A stretch of 37,956 bases of DNA, taken from assembly GCA_003559095.1 (NCBI GenBank), contig PWMW01000145.1, forward strand, positions 1 through 37,956, in the 5' to 3' direction. Positions 7,885-17,318 of this stretch are shown here, piece by piece. Made by a program: the position numbers and the translations under genes. Source of the stretch: Clostridiales bacterium. Its GTDB lineage: Bacteria > Bacillota > Limnochordia > Darwinibacteriales > B1SED10-159. The number at the start of each line of letters is the position of its first letter. Position 1 is the first letter of the stretch. The notes beneath the pieces are model-generated. The model searched no databases. It was not told where the DNA came from and saw only the letters and a list, made by a program, of their open reading frames with translations.

Positions 7885-9441
7885 TTGGATACCCTGTTTG
7901 TCAATGGAACCATCTATACATTGGAAGCACCAGAGCATGCGGTCTCCGCAATGTTAGTGCGAAACGGTACGGTACGGGGCTTAGGTGCCGCCGCTGAGCT
8001 TCGCCAACAGGCAGGGCGGGTTAAGGAAGTGGATCTGCAGGGATGCACCGTGCTGCCTTCCTTTACCGATGCTCACATTCACTTTCTGCACTACGGGCTG
8101 GGTTTGGCCAGGCTGCAGTTGGAAAACTGCAGCCTTACTGAAACTTTGCAGCGGGTCCGTCAGGCAGTGGCCGCCGCAGCCCCTGAGCAGTGGATCCTTG
8201 GTCGTGGGTTTGACTTCAACACATGGAACTGCGGCTGGCCTCAGGGCCAGTGGTTAGATGAAATGTCCCGCACACATCCCATCGTTCTTATTGCCAAGGA
8301 TGGCCACATGGTATGGCTGAACCAAGCTGCCTTCGCTGCCCTGGGCATTGATGCGGCTACGCCCAATCCCAAGGGTGGGATCATTGAGCGGGACGAATCT
8401 GGTCAACCCAGTGGTTTGGCCAAAGAGACGGCGGCCGATTTTGTGGTGCAGCATCTGCCCAAACCCAGTGAGACCGAGCGATTGACAGCTCTGCGCACGG
8501 CCATAGAGCGGGCCTACAGCTATGGGATTACCGCCGTGCATACCATGGAGGACAGCAATACATGGCGCACATGGCAGCAGCTGCGGCGGCAGGAGACTGT
8601 AAGCTTCCGTGGCGTGTTAGCGGCTCCTGTGGCGCAGCTGCCAGCCTTGTTGGAGCTGGGTCTCCAGGGCGGTTTTGGTGATGAGTATCTGCGTTTTGGC
8701 GCCGTCAAGATCTTCGCTGACGGGTCTTTAGGGTCACGGACGGCGTGGATGTTGGAACCTTACGAAGGTGAGATGCAGCAAGGTGTAATCGTTAAGGACC
8801 AAGCAGAGCTGGAGGAATTAGTGGAGGCCGCCAACGCCGGCGGCATGCCAGTGGCTGTCCATGCCATTGGCGACGGTGCCAACCGAGCCGTGCTCAATGC
8901 CATTGCGGCGGCGGGAGACGTTAATCTGCGGAATCGTCTCGAACACGCGCAGCTTTTAACGCCCCAGGATATACCCCGCCTGCGGCAGTTGAATGTTGTG
9001 GCGTCCATGCAGCCCACCCAGTGTGCCATGGATCGCTATATGGCCGAAAGCCATTGGGGCGAGCGCTGCCGCACGGCATATCCGTTCCGCAGTCTGCTGG
9101 AGCACGGCACACTGTTGGCCTTTGGCTCTGACGCACCCGTGGAGTCCCCCGATGTTCTGCTGGGACTGTACAGTGCGGTGGCCCGCAAGCAGTGGCAGGA
9201 ACCAGATACCGACAGCTGGCGGCCCCAGGAAGCGGTGAGCCTTTTTGAAGCTGTGCGGGCCTATACGCAGGGAGCGGCCACAGCCGCCAACGAGGAGACG
9301 TATCGCGGCACCTTAGCCCTTGGCCAGCGAGCTGATTTTGTGCTCTTAAGTGAGGACATCTTCCGCCATGATATTGAGATCCTGAAAGAAACCAACATCG
9401 AACAGGTATATTTTGAAGGTAAACTGGTCCATGAACGCTGA
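7885..9441 (+). CDS. YtcJ-type amidohydrolase (amidohydrolase family 3)
   Basis: This 518-residue metal-dependent hydrolase belongs to the broad YtcJ/COG1574 group, whose natural substrates are mostly unknown. The N-terminal beta-sandwich (DTLFVNGTIYTL) leads into the TIM barrel with metal ligands HIH at 64-66, Lys275 in AVKIFADGSLG, His326 in AVHAIGDG, His354 in LEHAQLL and Asp416 in FGSDAPVESPD. The start is TTG 7885 behind AGAGGGCGGG. There is no signal peptide, so it should be cytoplasmic. It stands alone between two hairpins, so context does not suggest a substrate. Confidence 0.88.
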   Translation: MDTLFVNGTIYTLEAPEHAVSAMLVRNGTVRGLGAAAELRQQAGRVKEVDLQGCTVLPSFTDAHIHFLHYGLGLARLQLENCSLTETLQRVRQAVAAAAPEQWILGRGFDFNTWNCGWPQGQWLDEMSRTHPIVLIAKDGHMVWLNQAAFAALGIDAATPNPKGGIIERDESGQPSGLAKETAADFVVQHLPKPSETERLTALRTAIERAYSYGITAVHTMEDSNTWRTWQQLRRQETVSFRGVLAAPVAQLPALLELGLQGGFGDEYLRFGAVKIFADGSLGSRTAWMLEPYEGEMQQGVIVKDQAELEELVEAANAGGMPVAVHAIGDGANRAVLNAIAAAGDVNLRNRLEHAQLLTPQDIPRLRQLNVVASMQPTQCAMDRYMAESHWGERCRTAYPFRSLLEHGTLLAFGSDAPVESPDVLLGLYSAVARKQWQEPDTDSWRPQEAVSLFEAVRAYTQGAATAANEETYRGTLALGQRADFVLLSEDIFRHDIEILKETNIEQVYFEGKLVHER

Positions 9442-9472
9442 AGAAGGAGACTCGCTTGCGAGTCTCCTTCTT
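9441..9472. terminator. Bidirectional terminator between amidohydrolase and RND genes
   Basis: AAGAAGGAGACTCGC pairs perfectly over 15 bp with GCGAGTCTCCTTCTT across a two-base gap. It lies between convergent genes and its A/T ends can serve either strand. Confidence 0.85.
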
Positions 9473-9502
9473 AATTACGGTGTTAGCCATCTCGGAAGAC
9501 GC

Positions 9503-12500
9503 TCAATCCTCTTCGTCGCTGCTGCTGCCAATCATCATCTTGGAAACAGAACTGGAGAGTTGGGTCAAAGCGGTGTAGGCAGCCGGGATGACGAACAGCG
9601 TCAGCAGAGTGGATGTGACCAGCCCGCCAATTATGGAAATAGCCAAGGGAACCTGAATTTCGCTGCCTTCACCAATGCCCAAAGCCAACGGCAGCAGCCC
9701 AAGAATGGTGGTAATGGCCGTCATTAAGATAGGACGCAGACGGATGCGAGCTGCACGCACAACGGCATCATGGACCGAGAAGCCGCGCCGCCGCTGACGA
9801 TTGATATAATCCACCAGTACAATGGCGTTGTTCACCACAATTCCTGTGAGAATAATCATGCCGATCAGGCTGACCACACCGATGCGACTGCCGGTGATCC
9901 AGATGGCAAAGACAGCCCCCACCAGGGCTAAGGGGACGGAGAACATAATCGTCAAAGGCTGGAGAAAGGACTCAAATTGCGCTGCCATGACGAAGTACAC
10001 AAGGGCCACCGCCATGAGCAGGGCTGTGTAGAGATCCTCTTGGGACTCATCGATAAATTGCTGCATCCCACCAATGTGCACGGAATGTCCTGCCGGCATG
10101 TCCATGTCAGCAATAATACTGCGGGCATGACGGGCAGCGTGGGATACATCCATTCCATCCAAAACAGCTGTAACGTTGATCACACGCCGACGATCCGTGC
10201 GCTGCAGAAGCGGCGGTGTGGGTTCGATCTTCATCTCCGTGACACGGTCGAGGCGAATGGGTTGGTCACCAAACCCATCAATGGGTATGGGTGATGTAAT
10301 GCGGGAATCCAGCAGCCCCTGCACCGTATTGGGATTGGTATCGGGCCGCAGGACAACGGGTACCGAACGTCCGTCGATCAGAAGCTCTGTGGCAGTCACT
10401 CCGGAGGTGATCTGTCTTACTGCGAGACCAATCTGGCCGGAGGTCAAACCAGCTGTCAAACTGCGCGAGGGGTCCACTTCCAAGAACAGATCAAAGGCCT
10501 GCTGCATGGCAATGCTGTGTGTGGCGCGCACCTCAGGAAGTTTCTCCAGCTCCCTCATGAGATGCTGGGCAATATCCATGGTACTGTCGAAGGTGGAACC
10601 GCGGATTTCCAGAACCAAATTCGGTGCTAAGAAGCTGCCCGTGGATCCGAAAAGTGATGTTTCCACCAACGTACTGCGCCAAAAGCCCGCATCAGCAGCG
10701 GCTTCTAAGACCATGGTTCCCAGCTCCGAACTGCTGCGGGAGCGCTGGGCCGGCGGAACCAGAGTAATCTGGACCTCGGCCGTATAGAAGTTGGCGCCGT
10801 AGATCAAGGTTATGAGATCGGTTCCGCCTTGATCACCCAGCTGGATGGATACATTCTTCACTTCCGGGATCTCCAGAACCTGCTCCTCAAATCGTTCGAT
10901 AATAGCTACCACATCCTGCATGGGCAGGCCCGAAGGAATGGAGGCCTGCAGGCCCAAAAAACCTTCATCGAAGTTCGGCAAAAACTCTTCGCCAATGTTG
11001 GGATAGACCAATGCTGTGGCTCCCACAGCCAGTACAACCAATAACGCCAACAGCAGTTTGCGCCGCAGCGCCCCTTCCAGCAGATTCACATAGAGGTTCT
11101 GAACCTTAGAAAAGAGTGGTCCATACCCGGACTTTGGCGTATCGGCGTTGACCCTGTACATACGGGCACTGAGCATCGGCACGACGGTCAGTGCTACCAA
11201 GAGCGAGGCCAGCAGGGAGAAGGAAACCGTCATCCCCAGTTCTTTGAAGATCTCGCCGGCAATACTTTCCATGAAAATCACGGGCAGGAAGACGGCCAAC
11301 GTCGTGGTGGTAGATGCGATAATGGCCGAAGCCATCTCTTGGCTGCCCTTTTCCGCAGCCAGTTTTGGTTCTTGGCCCTCGAGACGGTGCCGATAGATGT
11401 TCTCCAAAACCACAATGGAAGAGTCCACCAGCATCCCTGCTCCCAGGGCCAAACCCCCTAAGGTCATTAAGTTCAACGTCAGGTTGCCAAAGTACACCAT
11501 GATAAAGCTGGCAATGATGGATATGGGGATGGCGAACCCGATAATCAGCAAACTTTGGGCGTTGCGCAGGAACAGAAACAGGACCGCTAACGCCAGGGCG
11601 GCACCGAAAAGACCGTTCACAGCCAAGCTGCTCACAGACGACACCACAAAGTCTGCTTGGTTCATGATGGTGGCGAAGTCTAGGTGAGGATGGTCGCGAC
11701 CGATCTGGTCCAGCTGGCTTTGGATAGCCGCAGCCACCTGGACAGTATTGGCACCAGACTGCTTCATGACGCGCAGCATGACAGCATCGCTGTTGTTCAA
11801 ACGAGTTAAGCCTTCTCGCGGCTGCTGCCGCAGTTGAATGTCGGCCACATCGCCTAGATAGATAAACGAAGGAATCAGTCCACCAAGACTTAAGATGCTG
11901 GCATCTTCCTCGGTGCCCACAATTAGGTCATCCAGTTCGGCTATGCCGCTGAAGCGGTAGCCTGTACGCACATTGTAGCGCCGTTCCTCGTCGGTAACAA
12001 CGCCGCCCGGCACGATCATATTTTGATATGTGATCATCTGTTCCAGTAGAGCCGGAGTCACATCCAACTCGGCCAGGGCATCGGGATCATAAAGAATCTC
12101 GATCTCAGGGCGTTCCAGGCCGAGAAGGCCCACTTCGGCAACACCGGGCACCTGTTCCAAAAGGGGCCGCAGCTGCTCGAGTTCATGGGAGAGATCCATA
12201 ACATCCAGCTGATCACTGGAAACACCCACCAGCATCAAAGGAAACTCGTTGGGATCGATGCGGGCCACCACGGGGGAGTACGCATCGGCTGGCAGCGCAA
12301 AGGCAGCCTGGGCCAAGTTAGAGCGCATGGCATCCACAGCTTCTACCATATCAGTGTGCCAATCCATTTGCAGAATAATGGCGGAGACGTTCTCATAACT
12401 AAAGGAATCCTGACGGCGGATTCCTCCTACACTGGCCAGCGCCCCTTCCAAGGGAATGGTTACTTCTTGCTCCACCACCTCAGGTTGGGCATTGGGGTAT

Positions 12501-12652
12501 ACCGTAACCACGACGGCCACGGGAAAGTTGATGTCGGGCAGCAGATCGATGCCAATCCGCTGTGCCGATAGGCCACCCAGAAAAAGAATAATAAGGATTA
12601 CCACTGTGATGGCCACTGGTCGGTTCACAGCGAATTTTGATAAATAGTGCAT
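9503..12652 (-). CDS. RND superfamily efflux transporter (AcrB/SwrC-like)
   Basis: This 1049-residue inner-membrane exporter has the two-fold repeat of RND pumps. TM1 lies at 13-29, followed by GIDLLPDINFPVAVV, large periplasmic loops and two sets of helices. In TM4 the motif LALGAGMLVDSSIVVLEN keeps the first proton-relay aspartate (Asp410) but has serine where AcrB has a second aspartate. ATG 12652 follows GGGAGG by 8 nt; an in-frame TTG one codon upstream is less well placed. No adaptor or outer-membrane gene is adjacent, as with Bacillus SwrC, which works in surfactin export. Substrate unknown. Confidence 0.93.
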   Translation of the reverse strand: MHYLSKFAVNRPVAITVVILIILFLGGLSAQRIGIDLLPDINFPVAVVVTVYPNAQPEVVEQEVTIPLEGALASVGGIRRQDSFSYENVSAIILQMDWHTDMVEAVDAMRSNLAQAAFALPADAYSPVVARIDPNEFPLMLVGVSSDQLDVMDLSHELEQLRPLLEQVPGVAEVGLLGLERPEIEILYDPDALAELDVTPALLEQMITYQNMIVPGGVVTDEERRYNVRTGYRFSGIAELDDLIVGTEEDASILSLGGLIPSFIYLGDVADIQLRQQPREGLTRLNNSDAVMLRVMKQSGANTVQVAAAIQSQLDQIGRDHPHLDFATIMNQADFVVSSVSSLAVNGLFGAALALAVLFLFLRNAQSLLIIGFAIPISIIASFIMVYFGNLTLNLMTLGGLALGAGMLVDSSIVVLENIYRHRLEGQEPKLAAEKGSQEMASAIIASTTTTLAVFLPVIFMESIAGEIFKELGMTVSFSLLASLLVALTVVPMLSARMYRVNADTPKSGYGPLFSKVQNLYVNLLEGALRRKLLLALLVVLAVGATALVYPNIGEEFLPNFDEGFLGLQASIPSGLPMQDVVAIIERFEEQVLEIPEVKNVSIQLGDQGGTDLITLIYGANFYTAEVQITLVPPAQRSRSSSELGTMVLEAAADAGFWRSTLVETSLFGSTGSFLAPNLVLEIRGSTFDSTMDIAQHLMRELEKLPEVRATHSIAMQQAFDLFLEVDPSRSLTAGLTSGQIGLAVRQITSGVTATELLIDGRSVPVVLRPDTNPNTVQGLLDSRITSPIPIDGFGDQPIRLDRVTEMKIEPTPPLLQRTDRRRVINVTAVLDGMDVSHAARHARSIIADMDMPAGHSVHIGGMQQFIDESQEDLYTALLMAVALVYFVMAAQFESFLQPLTIMFSVPLALVGAVFAIWITGSRIGVVSLIGMIILTGIVVNNAIVLVDYINRQRRRGFSVHDAVVRAARIRLRPILMTAITTILGLLPLALGIGEGSEIQVPLAISIIGGLVTSTLLTLFVIPAAYTALTQLSSSVSKMMIGSSSDEED

Positions 12653-12737
12653 CAAAAAGTCCTCCCTTGAAGTAATGCCAAAAGCGATATTCCGGAGAGT
12701 ATCTTTGATGGAGAGAACTCAAAAATACCTAATATAG

Positions 12738-12778
12738 TTTCTGGATATGCCAGGGAAGTTCCTGCTGTTATCCAGGAA
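12738..12778. repeat. Overlapping inverted repeats between dnaE2 and the RND gene
   Basis: Two 20-nt blocks, 12738-12757 and 12759-12778, share the pattern TTYCTG...GGRAA and start 21 bp apart. The second is a perfect 6-bp inverted repeat, TTCCTG with CAGGAA. CTGGATA at 12741-12747 also pairs with TATCCAG at 12769-12775. They could be operators for the RND gene or an RNA hairpin behind dnaE2. No promoter was assigned. Confidence 0.35.
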
Positions 12779-12803
12779 ATGCTTGCTGGTTAGCGGACAT
12801 TCT

Positions 12804-15800
12804 TCACAGTTTCAAAGGCCAGATGCGATCCGCAGTTACACTGACCGCGGCTCCATCCCGCAGCACACTTCCTTCCACCACCAATAGGGGGTGATGGAAA
12901 ATGACCTGTGCATAGCGGTGGTACACAGACTCAAAAATCGTTGCATCCATCAGACCGGTTTCATCTTCTAGGGTCAGGAACACCACAACGCGCCCACTGC
13001 GCGTGGGCGGACGATGGGGCCGGATAACAAGCCCCGCTGTACGGACCCGCTGCTGTTTTCCTGCTCGAATTTCAGCACCGGTCAGGGCACCTTGTTTCTG
13101 CAGCTGCGAACGATAAAAATCCAAAATATGGCCGTTAGCGGAAAGGCCCAACGCCTGGTATTCCCGCACCCAACGTTCCAGAGCTGGAAAATCTTCTATG
13201 GTATGGTGGATGGCTGGTTCTTCCATGACAAGGGCGCTGCGCCGTTCTTTGATGTGACGGGTGCAGTCCCAAAGCAGGCTGCGGCGGTTGGTTGAGAACC
13301 GATCAAAAGCTCCGGCCAAAACCAAGGCCTCAACGTTGTCCTGGTGCAGTGCTGTCCGATGGATAAAGTCGCCCAGCGATGTAAATGGCTGCTGTTCTCG
13401 CTGGGTTAGGATGTCCTGCCGCTGGTGATCGGTCAAGCCGCGCACTTGATTCAGGCCAATACGAAGCCAGCCACCGCCGGCGCTACAGATAGCTTCACTT
13501 TTAGCGATGTCCAAGGGCTGAATGGTAACTCCGCGCAGCCGGGCCTGCAGGCAGAGGGTATTCGGTGGATAAAATCCCATGGGCTGATGATTCAACAACG
13601 CTGCATAGAACTGCGCTGGATGGTGTTCCAAAAGATACGCTGTCTTGTATGCTGTGTCAGCAAACGCTGCGGCATGGGCTTCGCAAAAGCCATACCCAGC
13701 ATAGCCTTGGATATAGGAGAAAATTTCAGCCGCCGTGGCATCGTCAATCCCCTGTTCTGCTGCACGCTGCCGAAACAGCGTGCCAATGGCTTCCATCTCA
13801 TGATGTGAGCGGAACTTGCTCATAACGCGTCGCAGACGATCCGCTTCCCCGGGAGTAAAGCCAGCTATTTCTGTAGCAATGGCAATAACCTGCTCTTGGT
13901 ATAAAACGACGCCATAGGTTTTTTTGAGAATGGGCTCCAATTTTGGATGAATATAACTGGCCGGTTCCTCACCGCGCCGTCGCCGAATGAAAGGATGCAC
14001 CATATCGCCCTGAATAGGGCCGGGCCGGATCAAAGCAACACTGGCAATAATATCTTCCATGGTCTCCGAATGCAGTCGTCCCTGCAGACTGCGTTGGGCC
14101 GGACTTTCCAGCTGAAATACACCCACTGTATCACCGCGCTGAAGCATGGCATAGGTGGCGGGATCATCGTAAACTACAGGGGATGTGCCGTTGGGTGCCT
14201 GCAGAAAGCCCTGCTCTACCTGCTGCACGGCGGCTAAGGTGCGCAGCGAGAGCAGATCCAGCTTAATGAGCCCCAAATCCTCAATGGTATCCTTGTCAAA
14301 TTGCAGAATGGCCACGCCTTTGGCTGAGGGCTGCAGGGGACTGACACTCCACAGCGGCCTTCCGCAGATGACCATGCCCCCGAGATGGGTACCGATATGC
14401 CGCGGAAATCCATTAATGGCAGCACAGAGGTGGACCAACCTCTGGTATTTTGGATGCTGCAGCGGATGCTGCCGCAGTTCCGGCATGGACTGCAGAACAT
14501 GGGGCAGTGCATCCGCAGGCGCATGGGGAATATGCGCAGTGATGGCCCGCAGTTCTGCAGAGTTCAAACCTAAGGCGCGTCCAAAATCCCGCAGAGCTGA
14601 ACGGGCATGATATGTGCTGAATGTGCATACCGATGCAGTATAGTCTTGGCCGTAGCGGCGATACACATAGTCAGCCACCTCATCGCGACGGCCTGCATCA
14701 AAGTCAATATCAATGTCCGGTGTCTGCGAACGTTCCAAGCTTAAGAAGCGCTCAAACAGCAAATTACGGCCAATGGCATCGACGTTCGTCAGTTCCAGGC
14801 AGTAGGCAGCGGCGGAATCAGCCGCTGACCCCCGGCCGGCCCAGGCAATGCCTCTGCCTTTGGCAAATTGGACAATATCCCAGACCGCAAGAAAATAGTC
14901 TGCCACATCCAAGGAACGAATAATATGCAGTTCATGCTGCAGGCGCTGTCGAATGGTCTGGTTAAGATTTCCATAGCGGTTCCGGGCTCCCTGCCACACC
15001 AAATCTTCCAAGAATCCGCCCGCTGTCTGGCCGTTCATGTCAGGATGGGAAAAACGGGGAAACAGACTGCGATCGAGGGGCAGACTTTCTTGACAGCGCT
15101 GGGCGATCTCCCACGTTCCCTGCAGTGCCTGCGGATAACGGGCAAACCGCTGCTGCATCTCTGCAGTTGAAGCAAAGTAGTTTTCGCCGTTCATGGAACG
15201 CTCGGGATGCAAATCTTCCAGAGTTGTCTTGGTACGAACACAGGTGAGCAGATCATGAATGGGAAAGTCCTCTTTGGCCAGATAATGTACATTATTCGTG
15301 GCAGCGGTGGGGGTATTTGTCTGTTCACTGAGAACCTGCAGCCCCTCAAGGAGATAGCGGTTTTGCGGAAGGTATGAATGGATCATCTCAATGTACACCT
15401 GCCGCGGCCCAAAATATGCCTTTAATTTTTCCAGAGCATCCCGGGCAGCATCGGGTTGGCGCAGCAGCAGCAGACGATTGACCAAGGAACGTCGGCAGCC
15501 GCTTAGTGCAATGAGTCCTTGCGTGTGGGGAGCCAGTTCGTCCCATGTTAGGTCGGGGTTATGTCGATCTTTGGCTAGAGCTCGCGTTAACAGCCGGCAT
15601 AAGTTCTCGTAGCCCAGGTTGTTTTCAGCCAAAAGCGTTATATGATGTTTTGCGAGCGAAATTTCCGCGCCAAGGATAGGGCGAATGCCCAGTTTTTTGG
15701 CGGTTTTTTGAAATTCTACAGCACCACTGAGATTATGATGATCCGTAAGGGCCAAAGCGGGCATTCCCCACTGGGCAGCTCTTTCTAAATAGGCAGAGAT

Positions 15801-15869
15801 AGAAGACGCCCCATCCAAAAAGGAGTAGGGCGAATGCAGATGCAAATGAACAAAGGGTGTGGAGGACAC
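12804..15869 (-). CDS. dnaE2: Error-prone DNA polymerase III alpha subunit, DnaE2/ImuC type
   Basis: This 1021-residue polymerase has an N-terminal PHP domain (HLHLH at residues 8-12), a palm with GRGSAADS near 345-352 and the catalytic aspartates PDIDIDFD at 384-391, then a C-terminal OB domain with RVRTAGLVIRPHRPP and FLTLEDETGLMDATIF. That OB ending without a long tail is typical of DnaE2/ImuC. I chose GTG 15869 because AAGAAGG lies 8 nt upstream; ATG 15914, overlapping the previous stop, is the alternative. It is last in an operon with imuB and a DUF6504-like gene, which supports a role in damage-induced translesion synthesis over chromosome replication. Confidence 0.88.
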   Translation of the reverse strand: MSSTPFVHLHLHSPYSFLDGASSISAYLERAAQWGMPALALTDHHNLSGAVEFQKTAKKLGIRPILGAEISLAKHHITLLAENNLGYENLCRLLTRALAKDRHNPDLTWDELAPHTQGLIALSGCRRSLVNRLLLLRQPDAARDALEKLKAYFGPRQVYIEMIHSYLPQNRYLLEGLQVLSEQTNTPTAATNNVHYLAKEDFPIHDLLTCVRTKTTLEDLHPERSMNGENYFASTAEMQQRFARYPQALQGTWEIAQRCQESLPLDRSLFPRFSHPDMNGQTAGGFLEDLVWQGARNRYGNLNQTIRQRLQHELHIIRSLDVADYFLAVWDIVQFAKGRGIAWAGRGSAADSAAAYCLELTNVDAIGRNLLFERFLSLERSQTPDIDIDFDAGRRDEVADYVYRRYGQDYTASVCTFSTYHARSALRDFGRALGLNSAELRAITAHIPHAPADALPHVLQSMPELRQHPLQHPKYQRLVHLCAAINGFPRHIGTHLGGMVICGRPLWSVSPLQPSAKGVAILQFDKDTIEDLGLIKLDLLSLRTLAAVQQVEQGFLQAPNGTSPVVYDDPATYAMLQRGDTVGVFQLESPAQRSLQGRLHSETMEDIIASVALIRPGPIQGDMVHPFIRRRRGEEPASYIHPKLEPILKKTYGVVLYQEQVIAIATEIAGFTPGEADRLRRVMSKFRSHHEMEAIGTLFRQRAAEQGIDDATAAEIFSYIQGYAGYGFCEAHAAAFADTAYKTAYLLEHHPAQFYAALLNHQPMGFYPPNTLCLQARLRGVTIQPLDIAKSEAICSAGGGWLRIGLNQVRGLTDHQRQDILTQREQQPFTSLGDFIHRTALHQDNVEALVLAGAFDRFSTNRRSLLWDCTRHIKERRSALVMEEPAIHHTIEDFPALERWVREYQALGLSANGHILDFYRSQLQKQGALTGAEIRAGKQQRVRTAGLVIRPHRPPTRSGRVVVFLTLEDETGLMDATIFESVYHRYAQVIFHHPLLVVEGSVLRDGAAVSVTADRIWPLKL

Positions 15870-15906
15870 GGTATCAACCTTCTTTTCAAAACTAGAATGA
15901 GCATGT

Positions 15907-16146
15907 TCAATCATATATGCGATATAACTGCCATGCTGCGGACTGTGGAAGATAATGCAGTTCAAAAAGGGAGCCATCGGCCACGACTTTGAATATATGC
16001 AGCTCCTGTTCCTGCTGCCACCAACGTCCCTGCTCCCGCCAAAAATCAAAGATCCGCTCAACGCGGCGTTTTTTCTGGTAAAAAAAGAACATAGGCCATC
16101 CCTGCTCTGCAGTGACATCAACAGACGTTTGGATAAGCTTGCTCAT
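15907..16146 (-). CDS. Small DUF6504-like protein of the mutasome operon
   Basis: The 79-residue protein begins MSKLIQTSVDVTAEQGWP and has an aromatic-rich core FYQKKRRVERIFDFW, then REQGRWWQQEQELHIFKVV and a YELR-like end LFELHYLPQSAAWQLYRIYD. This spacing of R-x-V, W-W and the final R-x-Y-D resembles DUF6504 proteins that I recall beside imuB and dnaE2 in Actinobacteria; the match is by memory of pattern. It starts 4 nt after imuB stops and ends overlapping an in-frame ATG of dnaE2, so it is cotranslated with both. Function unknown; it could be an accessory factor of the polymerase complex. Confidence 0.68.
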   Translation of the reverse strand: MSKLIQTSVDVTAEQGWPMFFFYQKKRRVERIFDFWREQGRWWQQEQELHIFKVVADGSLFELHYLPQSAAWQLYRIYD

Positions 16147-16150
16147 AGCC

Positions 16151-17272
16151 TCAAAGTCCCTGGGATTCCCACATATTCAGCTGCTGTTCGCGGCGGGGCA
16201 CGACCGGCAGTGTAACGGCGTGTCGCCCGAGTTTTTCCTGCAGTTGGGCAGCAAGCTGCGCCACAGAAGTTTTTGCCTTAGGTGGAGAAGCAAAAAGGTC
16301 CAATTGTTCAGGTACCTGTTCTTCCCAAGTTTCAACACGCAGTTCCACAGCAGTGGGGGGCTTGCTCGGAACATGGGGCTGCAGCCGCCGCCAAAGCACC
16401 TGTGCATCTTGGCTGGCTGCATGCAGTGTAAAGCTGCGGCTGCAGGTCTCCGTTCCGGCAAAGGACCACATTACACGGAATTCCTTGACCAGCTGGTAAC
16501 TGTGCTGGGCAGTAGCGGCTAACTGGCTGCAGCCGTCCAGAAGCACAGCCTGCAGTTGTTGGGCGGAAGGTGATGCACCCGCAAAGGCCGGATGGCCGGC
16601 AAAGGAAAACTGCCAGTTGGTAACGGGGCGCTGCATGGAGCGGAATGGTTCTTGATCCAATCCGCGACTTTTTTTGAAGAGCTGTTCAGCGTCACTGCCA
16701 AATTGCTGGTATAATTGGGGAAGTGGCACGTTGGCTAGACGACCAATGTTGACGATTCCCAATGCTTCCAAAGCGGGAGCAAGTTCGGGGAAGAGCCAAT
16801 GCACCGGCAGTGGTGCCAAAAAAGATTCCGTGGTGTCGGCCGTGACGACCAGTCCCGTGCCGCAGCGCGCTGCCAAACGGGCAGTACATTGGCTCCAGCC
16901 GCCACCCCATGTGCCCTCCATGCCCTGCTGGCGAAGGAATCGCTGGAAATCTTCCGCAATTGGCTCCCAAGACAAGGGCAGATCTAAGCGGGCATACCAG
17001 GCATGCGGATAATGCGGCTGAATATGGGAAAACCACTGAAAACTCCACTGCAGCCAAGGATCGCGCGCCGCTTCATAATCAGCAAAATCCACAGTGATGA
17101 TCTGTGCTTCGGGAGCATGATGACGGGCGGTTTTTAAGGGTGTCTGCAGTGAAAGCCCCAATTCTTTGAGCTCGGGTGAAAAATCCCAAAGCTTTCCTTT
17201 GTGGGTAAAAAGATAGGGTCCACCAGGCAGGGAAGCTGCATAGAAGTGCCGTAAGGTAAAGTAGAAATACAC
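16151..17272 (-). CDS. imuB: ImuB-like catalytically inactive Y-family polymerase
   Basis: The 373-residue protein has Y-family architecture: a degenerate palm, a helix-hairpin-helix region (LEALGIVNIGRLANVPL) and a little-finger domain. The catalytic acids are missing: the usual DxDxFFA start reads MYFYFTLRHFYAAS, and the SxDE motif reads WYARLDLPLSW. That is the ImuB state, an adaptor without polymerase activity. QLDLF at 323-327 is a canonical beta-clamp-binding motif near the C-terminus, as in mycobacterial ImuB. I chose GTG 17272 because GGAGGTGG lies 5 nt upstream (GGAGG core 8 nt) and the promoter sits about 40 nt before it. Longer starts would run through the promoter. Confidence 0.83.
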   Translation of the reverse strand: MYFYFTLRHFYAASLPGGPYLFTHKGKLWDFSPELKELGLSLQTPLKTARHHAPEAQIITVDFADYEAARDPWLQWSFQWFSHIQPHYPHAWYARLDLPLSWEPIAEDFQRFLRQQGMEGTWGGGWSQCTARLAARCGTGLVVTADTTESFLAPLPVHWLFPELAPALEALGIVNIGRLANVPLPQLYQQFGSDAEQLFKKSRGLDQEPFRSMQRPVTNWQFSFAGHPAFAGASPSAQQLQAVLLDGCSQLAATAQHSYQLVKEFRVMWSFAGTETCSRSFTLHAASQDAQVLWRRLQPHVPSKPPTAVELRVETWEEQVPEQLDLFASPPKAKTSVAQLAAQLQEKLGRHAVTLPVVPRREQQLNMWESQGL

Positions 17273-17318
17273 ATGAGCCACCTCCAAGGGCAGGAACATT
17301 TGTTCGGCTTGTGGTTTT

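Noticed and set aside
7884-9441. Dihydroorotase or cytosine deaminase for the YtcJ-type gene
   Set aside because: The layout and length match YtcJ-like proteins, and no pyrimidine genes are adjacent.
12804-15869. Replicative DnaE
   Set aside because: The operon partners, the SOS promoter and the short OB ending point to DnaE2/ImuC; a tree would settle it.
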